From assembly GCA_037013495.1 (NCBI GenBank), contig JAZDXN010000029.1:1934501-1998500 (forward strand): a stretch of DNA of 64,000 bases. The letters are read 5' to 3'. Position 1 is the stretch's first letter. Each line of letters starts with the position of its first letter. The DNA is from Hippophae tibetana. Its lineage: Eukaryota; Streptophyta; Magnoliopsida; Rosales; Elaeagnaceae. The position numbers and the translations under genes are program-made. Positions 9,950-21,900 of the stretch are shown here, in pieces. The notes beneath the pieces were generated by a model. The model had not been told where the DNA came from. It saw only the letters and a program-made list of their open reading frames with translations, and ran no database searches.

Positions 9950-12900
9950 ATGATTCTCTCTGCTCTTTTGACTTCCGCTGGAATTAATATAGGTGTATGT
10001 GTGGTACTTTTCTCATTATATTCAGTATTAAGAAGGCAGCCAAGCTTTCTTGGTGTATATTTTGGGCGGACACTTGCTTCAGCACGCTCACACTGCAATG
10101 AGCCTTTCTGTTTTGAGAGATTGGTTCCTTCTGTTAGTTGGGTAGGAAAAGCCTGGGAAACAACTGAGGAAGAAATAATGGCTCTTTGTGGAATAGATTC
10201 TGTGGTTTTTCTCAGGATGATTGTTTTGAGGTAATTAAATTAACAAACCTCTCTATTATTGTTGGCAACAAACATCTGGTATTACAAGTTCCTTAGTGAA
10301 TTTGGTCCCAAATATGCAGGAGAGGCACGCTGCCAATGTAGGATGCATCCAAACTGAACTACTTAAAATAATTTTTTTCACCTGCCCAAGAATTTATATG
10401 ACTGGATCATTGATGTCATAGAGACTGTTTTCATAATTTCTGAACGAATTTTAAGACAATTTCTATGCGCTTAGCTCACCCAAGTGATAAAACATGGAAA
10501 TAGAGCCAATTTTTAGATGGATTGTAAAAACTCCAACAAGACTAATTATAATTTTATTAATGTGTTGGAGAAGCATAACGAAAAAAGTAGGCATGGTTTA
10601 TGGCCATCTTTTGTCCAACCTTAATGAGATCTATTCTTGATTTATAACTATGGAGATTATGTTGGAAAGTTTTAATAGTCAAAAATTAAAACTCAAGTTG
10701 GACAGCCTTTTCATCCTATATATAATATTGTTTTGCTGGCCATCATTTACTATTCTCAGCATGTTCATTTGTAAAGTATAAAATTGTCTAGAATTTTAAT
10801 AGTAACGGGGAGACATTTTATTGAAACCTAGCACTTTTTTCTTAAGCCAAACTTCTTATCAAGGGCAAGGATGTCGAATGAGGTAAACTTGTCAGAATAG
10901 TTGGCATGCCTTATTGATCAGTGCCTAGAAATGACAATTGGAGGTAGGAAGAGTATGATTTATGTATATGCAAATTATTTACCTTATCTACTCAAATTTT
11001 TGAGAGATGATAGTTTATATCGTTTTTCATTCAACCTGGTCAAGTTATCTTGTTTGGTTGTCAAATCTAATTTCATTGGAATATTCAATTCGTTTGTCTA
11101 CAATGACTTTATCTTATAATTGAATTTTCATTTAGTTATGCATCGGTATATTCTCATTTAGCATGTTTCTACTTAAACTAGCTAGATCTACCTTTATATG
11201 TTCACTTTCAACTTACTATGTAGTTCCTTTAAAAATCTCTAGATGTGTTAGTGTACTAGTTTCTCACTTTTTTCTGGTACAATTTTTTGTTTTTCTGCAG
11301 TATTCGGATTTTTTGCATTGCTACTGCTTTGTGTATATTTATAGTGATTCCAGTTAATTATAATGGTAAGAAGAGACACAACCAGCATTTTCATTTAGAG
11401 TCTCTACAAGTATTCACCATCTTGAATGTTTCAGAGGGCTCAAAATGGTATGAGATCTTGACCATTAATTTTTAAGACATGTTAGAAGGCTTTATTGTTA
11501 TTTTTATGGTTTACTTTCCCAAAGAAAGAGTATGGATGTACAGATGTAGACACCCAATAAATGTTCCATGATGGAATTGCACCTAGTATGTGTTATGGAC
11601 TGCTATTAAGATTAGACCAATGACTGTGTTATTTGTTAATCAATTAACATTTATATATTTTAGCACTTTTATTCTTCTTACTAGAATAGGATCTTTTGAC
11701 TGTTTTTGCTTTCTTCTCTGAATGATGTATATGATCTATAATAGTGCCACAGAACCTGAACTGGCTAAGCTCATCAAAAGATCAATTTATACTTTTTAAT
11801 TCTGGTTCTATAGCTAATAACTTTTGGTCATTCTAATAAGTGGTCACTCGTTGTTGTCTTCCATCTCAGGCTTTGGACACATTGTCTAGTACTATACATC
11901 ATAACCTGCTCAGCATGTATTCTCCTCTACTTTGTAAGGATGTAAAACCCATGTTTGTATAACTAATTTTATCTGCATCTTGTTGCACAAGTTCCTTTGT
12001 TAAGGCCTCATGGGCTGTTGAGTTTTTTTGTTTAAAATAGGTGTTTTTAAGTCCTTTTGTTTGTGAAAGGGTGTCAAGAAAGGAAAAAGTTAACTTTTCA
12101 TCCAATTTTTTTGTCAAATATAACGGAATAGTATATATGATACAAGTATGTTTGTATTTTTCGATAGACATATATCTAATAAAGTAATTTTTAATTAAAA
12201 AATTACTCAAATTTTTAACAAATTATTTCGATTAAACTTAAATAAAATTTTCATCGTTTAATATGTTATTTTGTATATTATACAATGAAAATTTTGTTAA
12301 ATTTTGAATTTTTTTTTTTAAAACTTTTGAGTAATATTTTTAATTAAATATTAATTTTTTTTAACGTATATACCTATCGAAAAATATAAGCATGTATGTG
12401 ACATATGTGTTATTCTATTATATTTAATGAAAAATTGGATGAGAAGTTAACTTAGCATCTTTTTCACAAAAGAGAGAGACTTAGGTGGCACTTTTTTCAC
12501 AAAGGGACTTAAAAACACATTTTCTAAACTAGGGTACTAAACAACACCTTTGTCTTAAACAAAGGGAGCATCAGGGCACATATAGTTCATGCATATGATT
12601 CTCCTGAAGATTTACAAGTTCGGAAAAGCTAATGAACTGCTTTCATTTTTCTACAGGAGTACAAGCACATAACTAAAATGAGGCTACATCATATTACTGA
12701 ATCTCCTACAAATCCAAGCCATTTTTCAGTTCTTGTTCGTTCCATTCCCTGGTCATCTCAAGAATCATACAGCGATTCAGTCTCAAAATTCTTCTCAAAG
12801 TATCATGAATCCACCTACTTATCACACCTAATGGTTTACCGTTCTGGTGCTGTGCAAAAACTGTTGGTGAGTATCTGCCATTATGATTTTTGATTATTAG

Positions 12901-15900
12901 CAGACCTGTCCATTGTTTCACAGCCGGTTCTTTTTTAAAGATTTTGCATTTCTTATTTTTCTTCTTTGGCAGAGTTGTCTCTTAATTTCCTACTAAAATC
13001 TTAACTATTTATGAGGTTGTTAGATGATATGTAAGTTATGTTCCAGATTTTTGTGACAACTAAAAAGAAAATACAAGGCTTTCTTTCTAGCATAGAAGTC
13101 TAATTTTATCAGTGAAGAAGAAAACTCTGGAAAGGAAGCTAAGCTACTATGGTTTAGACCTGTAGGATTCATATTGATTCTCTAAATTCTCAGAGAGAAC
13201 TTTACAGAACAGAATTACATGCCATGCCTTCCCACTACCTTTCCTTCCACGATATTAATCTAAAAGCAACTACATAAAACGACAAAGGGAAATAACTAAC
13301 CTTATAGATATTGGAGAACTGTCACTAAACAAGCAAACAATAAAGAAAGCAACTAGATCACCTACTTGGAATTCTTTGAATCTTTTCTTCGTATAAGATG
13401 TAAGCTTGTATTTCTGAGTTGCATTCTCAAGGTGTTCCTTCACTTCTTTCAATATAACCTAGATCACTTTATAATTTTTAGAAGCTGTTGAACTTTTGAA
13501 AATGGATAGTTGAGTGAAATCAGTCAAGAAGTTGGGAGGTTTGCTGGAAACTATCTCAAATGGAAACTTCCCAGTAGACTTGTTAAACATCCCATTGAAT
13601 GCAAACTCAGTTTCAGGTAATGCTAAATCCCATTGGTTTGTGATCAGTGCAAACAGTAAGTTCACAATATCGTAGTTTTATAATAATGTGATAAGAAGAG
13701 TCGTCTTCAGGGATTGGTAACTTTTGACAAATACAAAAGTTATACTAAGCTCAATTTTATCTAGAAAATTCACTCAGGTTGTTGTAATTGAAATTTAAAA
13801 TAAAATTAATTTAAAGAAAGATGCACAAAATAAAATAAAGATATTATTCAAAGATCAAATTATTAGGAATAAAACTTTTAGAAAATTGATTTCACCTAAT
13901 CCATCATTATGCTTTACTCATTTAGCTAATTGAATTGAATTCTCTCTGTTTGTTAGCAATATCCAAAAGTCTCTTTAGATAGTCAATTAGAAATAATCTT
14001 GTTCATTAATTTACACAAGAGTATGCAATTTAATAAACCAAGAAAACATTAAGACCTATAATTTTTAAAACTACACAAATTCATACAAATCTATCGATAT
14101 CTATATTTACCTATGCTAAAATATTCCAGATCTATCCTATAATTTCCTATTTCGATAGTAAATCACAAGACTAAAATCATCTAATTAATGACCAATTAAT
14201 TAGAAGTATTAAACTCAGAATAGATCAGACAAACATGAAGAGAAATAATTCAAATTAACATAGAAAATCAAGCATAGTTCAGAATTAAATTACATTTTTT
14301 CCTAGAATAAAGAAAAATTAGTTCATGTTAAAAATCAAATATAACATAAACGAATTCATCATAATTTTCTGAGAGAAATTGAAAGAAAACTGACTCGCAA
14401 AAAAAATCTGCTTTTGCTTTAATTTTGGGTAGCTATTCTCTCTTTTTTTTGTTCGCTTTTTCTATTTTTCTTTCTTCCTTCGCGGCCAATCCCTTTGCTA
14501 GCTCTCTATACTTTTATATGTATAAAAATCCAAAACCTTCCTCTTGTCGCTGTCTGTGTTTTCTTTCTGATATATATCTCAAATTCCTATATATCAATAT
14601 ATAATATATATCCCACAACATTTGCATCCTTCCTCTTTCTTCTCTCTCTATATATAAAATATATATCTCTCAGTTTCTTGATTTGTATATATATATATAT
14701 CTCCCACGTGTCATATTATACATGAATAATATATATATCTCTAACACTCGTAAGTTGTTTATTTTCTTTATATATATATATATTAATTTAAATCTGATTT
14801 AAATAAATATTTATTTAAATTTGATAGTTTTTAGATGATATGCTTATAAAATTTTTGATTTTTATTATCTTCAAATATGTAATAAAATTTAAATAATAAT
14901 AATAAAGTCTAAAATTAATAAAAAATAAATAAAATTAGATTAAAGTTAAAGTTGAGAAGTGATAAATTATGTCAAATTATGCAAGTTATCAGTTTGACCA
15001 AGACCTAGAAATGCAACTCACCATGTTTCCCAAAGTCTTGTTGACTAACTTTGTTTGCCCATAGGTTAAATGATAGCAAGTGGTGCTAAATTTTAACTGA
15101 GTGTCAAATCTTTTCCATAACTTCTTCTAGAAGTGACTAGTGAATTTCACATCTTTGTTAGAAACTATTAACTTAGGAACGCCATGTAATCTCACTACCT
15201 CTCTAAAAAAAGTTAAGCCACATGGTTGGCATCAACAATTTTCTTACATGAAATAAAATAGGCCATTGTTGACAACCTATCAACTATCGCCATGAATGAA
15301 TCTATATGTATAGGTTTCTTAGGTAAACTCAATATGAAATCCATATTGAGGTCTTCCCAAATCTTTGTAGGAATATGTAGAGGACAATGTTGGACGAATT
15401 TGATGACATCTTTTTTGAGCTTAGGCAAGTAGAACTTTTTTTTCAAGGGCTCTGCTAGTTTTATCTCTACCCAATTGAATAGCCAATCCATCGGACTGAT
15501 GCTACTTGATCAACATTTCCCCTTATGGGGACTTAGGAATACACACCCCGTTTCGTTTGAAGAGATAACCATTCTGAATGGTGTAATTTTCCTTCTAGAA
15601 TTTACCAAAATTTTCATAAACACTTGCAAAACAACACAAAATGCAATCTAGCATGCATATTGCATGAATCTAACTCCTCGTGGTGTGTGTAAACATGCTA
15701 AGATGCAAAGTGTTTTAATTAAATGAATATGTGCAGTATTACACTATCAGTAACTAACCTTACACAGAGGAACACACAATACTAAATAAATCAAATAGAC
15801 TCTGTGTTTACGCACGAAAATTCCAATAAAGACAAAATATTGACATGACATACATAAATAAAGCTATAATAGGGGATTTAGATTTATATTATTTCCGAAG

Positions 15901-18900
15901 CTCCTTAGTAGAAAAATTGGTTTAGGAGTAGGCATATTCTTCTCAATCTTCTTGTTGAGGTAGTAACACTATTATTCGACCATTCTAGTTAAAGGAATAA
16001 GTTTGTCTTTCCCCTTATGCTCAGTGTGTCTATCATATTGCTATGGTTTACCTAACAGTAAATGGTAGGCATCCATATCTATGACATCACATTTCACTTC
16101 ATTTTTGTAATGTTTCCCAATAGAGAATGGTACCTTGCATACCTCATTGACTTTGCTTTCAAAACCTTTCTCGATCCACCCTACATTATGGCTGACGAGT
16201 CCCATGGATTTAACTAGACTCTTGGATGCCACATTCTCCCTACTATCATTATTCACAATAACATCACACACCTTCTTGTTTATGGTGCACTTGGTTCTGA
16301 AAAGTGTATGGCGTTAGTATTTCTTTCCTTCTCGAGGAGTTAAAAGAATCCTTTGTAGTAGGCAAAATATCAATCTTCTTCATCACCCTCTATAGACTCA
16401 ACTTCAAGTTTGCCATTATCAGCATCTTTATACCCTTCTTCCATTTCCTCCACTCCTTCAATAGCATTAATAGATCTCCTTAATGGTGGTCATTAGAGTG
16501 ATGTCCACTTTGGTTGCATTTAAAACATTTGATGGTGTTGGGTTTATTGTAAGTGTTGGGTTTTGGATTGAAGGTAGCTGGTTTGGTGAGGTTTTTAGGA
16601 GTGGCTGTGCTGTTGGTTCTGTTTGGGATTTATTTGGGCTTGAAGTTGGGGGAATTAGAAATTAGAGTAGGTGTTATTCGGAGGAGGAGGAGGTTTATCC
16701 TGACTCATATCAGAATATGGTTCTTTGAATAAGCATTTCGTTGCAATCTGTTTCGTTGGGAATTTGGGATTCATACCTTATAACAAGGGTTACAACTTCT
16801 GAAAAACTAGCCACATTCCTAACATCAACTTGGCTAAGAATTGGTTCCCTCAAGCCGTAATGTACGGAGGCACTTCCTAGGATTCACTTTAATTTAAATC
16901 ATTGTGAGCCCTCAACTCTTGAAATTCATTAGTATATTCAGCAATAGTTCTCATCCCCTGTTGGCAATAATGATATTGTTTACACAACACTTGCTGATAA
17001 TCTGAGGGTAAGAATTGCTCATTCATGAGTTTCTTCATCCACTCTAAAGAAACAATAGGAAGTTCCCCATGCACCCTATCCCACCAAGCCCTCATACCAC
17101 ACTTGAGTTTATATGCCGCCATTTTTACTTGTCCTCAGTGACTTCCATATAGTCAAAGAAATGGTCTACAACTCTTTCATAATAAGGAAGATTGTTTTTG
17201 GTTTTGAATTAAAAAAACCATAGAGATCAAAAAAGGGTAAGTGTTTGTCTAGGCAGTTTTGTGGGTAGATGACCCAAAGCATGTGGGTTAGTTGACAGAG
17301 GTTGATGTGGTGATGAAAATCCTCCAGATGGTTCTTCGTCACTTCGTGGAAGTCATTACAGCCTTACCAAAGCGAGAAGATGAAGGTTGATGATGTGGGT
17401 TTTGGGTAGTGATGCTTGAATTGGAGTGGCTAATGGGTTTTTATTGTTGGTCATTGGCTGGGGGTTGAGGTGGCTTCAAATCGCTCGCTAGCTGCTTGCG
17501 AAATTTGGGTGAGTATTTGTTGCAATTCTTGCAGAAAGGCTTGAAAATGAATTTCCTTTTTTTGGTCTTGGTCATGGAGGTAAGCGACAAGGGATTTAGC
17601 AAACTGAGTTTTTCTTGATGGTCTCATCACCTGATTTAGCCATTGGAGCTAAGGGAAACTTTTAGCTCCAATACCGAATTGCGTAGAAGCAACCTAATTT
17701 TATTATAGAGAAGAAGAAAACTCTAGTAAGGAAGCTAACATACTATGGCTTAGACCTGTAAGATTTGTATTGATTCACTGAATTCTGGGAGAGAACTTTA
17801 CAAAATAGAATTACATTCAATGGCTTCCCACTACCTTCCCTTCCACAAGATAATCCTAAAAGTAACCACATAAAACGACAAAGGGCATAACTAACCCTAT
17901 AGATAATGGACAGCTGTCACTAAACAAGCAAACAGTAAAGGAAGCAAGTAAAACAGTAAAAAAATAGTAATAGTAGCTAATAAACGACAATATTAACATG
18001 TAAACCACAATAAAGATAAATAACAGTTTTAGGGACTTAGGCTCCTGCATCACTTTCCTTTATTAATATTAATGATAACTTGAGTTTTGCAGAGTAACGC
18101 GGGGAAGATATGCAAGATTTTAAAAGCTGCTTCTGCTGAACAAAATGTTAGACCAGGCTTAATGAAATGTTGTCTTTGCGGGGAAACCACAAACTCTTTT
18201 AAGATGTTTGCCTCTCAGACAGAAAGTGTTAAGGGACATTCAGATTTTGCCACACATTCTGGTAAAAAAAAGGTGATTGCTTTTTTTTGTTTTGATCACA
18301 TTTTTTTGTTTCGATAGCTCTGGTTTGATGTTATTCTTGTAGATAACCTATAACTTTTATTTTATTTTATGATAATTAGCCATTGGTTATGTGAAGATTG
18401 AAGCAGTGTAGGCTAATACCCACTGTGTCTTCATTAGGATTGTGCAGCTGCTTTCGTATTTTTTAAGACTCGCTATTCTGCTGTTGTTGCTTCACGGATT
18501 CTTCAGTCATCAAATCCCATGTTATGGGTGACAGACTTGGCTCCAGAACCACATGATATTTATTGGTCAAACCTTTGGATACCTTATAAACTATTGTGGA
18601 TCCGTAAGATAGGAATACTTGTGGCTTCTATTGCATTTATGATTGTTTTTCTTTTTCCAGTAGCATTTGTACAAGGCTTGAGTCAACTGGACAAGCTAAA
18701 ACAAAGATTACCCTTTCTTAAAGGAATTTTGAAGAAGTAAGTAAATATATCCATTTTGACTTCCCTTTATTATGCTTATTGCTTCATCAATTTCATAATA
18801 ATATGAGTCAGGTGTGGCATAAGTTTTGCTGACAAAAACTGTTGTAAGAAAGTGATTGAATTACAATAGAAATACATATTTGGGAACTTAATTATCTTTG

Positions 18901-21900
18901 TTGGTGACTTACCATTCGTTAGTGCTCTTTTTGTAACGAGTTTTGTTTTTTTATGTTTGAAATTAGTTTTTATTTTCTAATTCATTTAAGAAGGAAAAAA
19001 AAAACTCGTTTGGTAAAATGTTTTGTTTTCTTAATTCATTTCCTCTTAAGTCACAAACAATAGAGAAATATAAAGTTAATTAATGAAAGAAAAAGTGAAC
19101 TTGGAATATGGTTTTCAAAAACTTTTTTTTTAAGTTTTAAAAACAATAAAAGTTTATAAAAATGGAACTAAATTCCAACTTGATTCTTACTTGAAAATTG
19201 ATTTAATTACCAAGCAACATTCATTTAGAAAACTTGGGTTCAAAGAACGTAGACTTGAAAGCAAAATTGTTTACAAAACAGACTGATAGTTATTTATTAA
19301 GTTTCAATTTAGTATACTAAGGTGGTGTTTTGTTCACTGAATGGAATCAGAACGAGAATAAGAATGAGAATGGAAATGAAAGAGTTTTGTTTGGTTTGAC
19401 CACTGAAATCAAAGAATGAATTAGAATTACTGTGTTTGGTTTACAACTGGAATGGAATGAAAAATACTATATATTATTTTAATACTCTTATATTCATTAA
19501 AATTTAAATAATATCATTTAATTATTATTTTTTCGTCAGACAAAATACATTATTGAAATCATTATTTTTTTAAATAATTATTACTTAAAAATAAAATATA
19601 TTATTAAAATTATTATTTTTTTAAATAAGATTTAAGGTTTTGAGGTTTTAGAATTGAGATTTAGGGATTAGGGTTTAAGGATTAGGGTTTAGGTTATATT
19701 TGTAGGTTAAGGTTTAGGATTATATTTGTAGGTTAAGGTTTAGGATTAAAATTATTATTTTTCTAAATAGGGTTTTAGGATTTGGGGTTTAGGGTTATAT
19801 TTGTGAGTTAAGGTTTAGGGTTAAAATTATTATTTTTCTAAATAGTGTTTTGGGATTTAGGGTTATATCTGTTGGTTAATGTTTAGGGTTAAAATTATTA
19901 TTTTTTTAATACGGTTTAGGATTTAGGGTTTTGAGATTTGGGATTTAGGGTTATATTTGTGGATTAAAGTTTGGGTTAAAATCATTATTTTTTTAAATAG
20001 GGTTTAGGGTTTAGGGTTTTGGGATTTGGGATTTGGGATTTAAGGTTTAGGGTTATATTTGTGGGTTAGGGTTTAGGGTTAAAATTATTATTTTTCTAAA
20101 TAGGGTTTAGGATTTTGGGATTTAGGTGGCTTTTGGTTCATAGAATGGAATCAGAATCGGAATGGGAATGGAATGGAAACAATTTTGTTTGGTTTGACCA
20201 TTGGAATGAAAGAAAGAATCAGTATTACAGTGTTTGGTTTACAACTGGAATGGAATGGAATGAAAAGTACCCCTATATTCATTAAATTTTAAGTAATATC
20301 ATTTAATTATTATATTTTCGTCGGACCAAAATACATTATTGAAATCATTATTTTTCTAAATAATTAATACTTAAAAAGAAAATATATTATTAAAATTATT
20401 ATTTTTCTAAATAGGCTTTAGGGTTTTAAGGTTTTGGATTTGGGGTTTAGGGTTTAGGGTTTATGCTTTTAGGATTTGGGATTTAGGGTTTAAGGTTTAC
20501 GGTTATATTTGTGGGTTAACGTTTATGATTAAAATTATTATTTTTCTAAATATCGTTTAGGGTTTTGGGTTATATTTATGGGTTAAGATTTAGTGTTAAA
20601 ATTATTATTTTTCTAACTAGGGTTTAGTGTTTAGGGATTTGAGATTTAGGGTTTAAGGTTTAGAGATTTGGGTTTAGGATTATATTTGAGGTTGGTATAA
20701 AATTAGAAAAGAACGAATGGAATCATGATTCCTTAAGAGGAGAAGGAATTTTGATTCCTTCTTTAGGAATCAATTCATTCAATTCCTATTTTTCAGCCCA
20801 ACCAAACACAAAAATGGAAGGAATCAATTCTGATTCCATTCTATCCCATCCAACCAAACAACATTAGGGTTTAGGGTTGTATTTAGGGTTGTGGTAAAAT
20901 TGGAAAAAAATTGAGATAGAAATGAAATCATGATTCCTTAATGTTTGGTTAGAGGGAATGGAATAGAATCAGAAGTTATTCCTTCCATTTTTCGTGTTTG
21001 GTTAGACGGAATAGGGGGCTCTAAACTTTTTTTTCCAATTTTACCCTCACTTAGAATATAACCTTAAACTCAAATCCTAAATTCTCAAACCCAAAATTCC
21101 AAAACCCTAAACCCAAAATTCCAAAACCCTAAACCCAAAATTCCAAAACCCTAAATCATAAACCCTAAATTTCAAAACCCTAAACCCTAAACCCAAAATT
21201 CCTAAACCCTAAACCCAAATCCTAAACCCTAAACTCCAAATCCCTAAACCCTAAACCTTAAACCCCAAATCCCTAAACCCTAAATCCTAAACCCAAAATT
21301 TCAAAACCCTAAACCCTAAACCCAAAATTTCAAAACCCTAAACCCTAAACCCAAAATTCCAAAACCCTAAACCCTAAATCCAAATCCTAAAACTCTAAAA
21401 CCTAAACCCCAAATCCCTAAACCCTAAAACCTAAACCCCAAATCCCTAAACCCTAAAACCCTAAACCCTAAATCCCTAAACACTAAACCCTAAACCCCAA
21501 ATCCCTAAACCATAAAACCCTAAACCCTAAAACATAAATCCTGAAACCCAAAACCCTAAAACATAAATTCCAAAACCCTAAAACATAAATTCCAAAACCC
21601 TAAACCCTAAACCCTAAATTTAAAATTCTAAAACCCTAAACCCTTTTTAGAAAAATAATAATTTTAACCCTAAACCTTACCCCACAAATATAATCTCAAA
21701 TCCTAAATTCCAAACCTTAAAAACCTTAAAAACCTAAACCCTATTTAGAAAAATAATAATTTTAATAATATATTTCTTTTTAATTAAGTAGTAATTATTT
21801 AAAAAAATAATGATTTCAATAATATATTTTGTCTAACGAAAAAATAGTAATTAAATGACATTATTTGAACTTTACAGCATGTAGGGGTATTAAGGTCATT

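Larger units (their letters stand above)
13088..18052 (-). mobile_element. Ty3/gypsy retrotransposon in OSCA intron 4 (antisense)
   Basis: This element lies in intron 4 (12867-18092), opposite to the gene. The target duplication CTTTC is present at 13083-13087 and 18053-18057. LTR copies lie at each end (13088 to about 13353, and 17680-18052), sharing for example TGTCACTAAACAAGCAAAC. On the minus strand the order is 5' LTR, a PBS-like GGTATTGGAGC (rc of 17665-17675), gag (17122-16889), protease region (16271-16041), integrase zinc-finger and core region (about 15590-13480), and 3' LTR. Reverse transcriptase and RNase H are missing and replaced by unrelated repeat sequence near 15600-15890. 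The 3' LTR lacks about 105 bp on its inner side. A 1351-bp solo LTR lies inside integrase. Sequence resemblance is to chromovirus-type elements. Confidence 0.9.

Noticed and set aside
18519..18740. Separate small gene starting [13 protein letters not shown]
   Set aside because: It is an internal part of OSCA exon 6. The frame continues upstream to the acceptor at 18438 and downstream into exon 7.
21060..21740. True telomere or chromosome end
   Set aside because: The array is degenerate, only about 0.7 kb, is matched by an inverse array 0.4 kb away, and lies within a gene intron with unique sequence on both sides.
19620..21740. CRISPR-like array
   Set aside because: Short degenerate telomere-like repeats without uniform repeats and unique spacers, in a plant genome.
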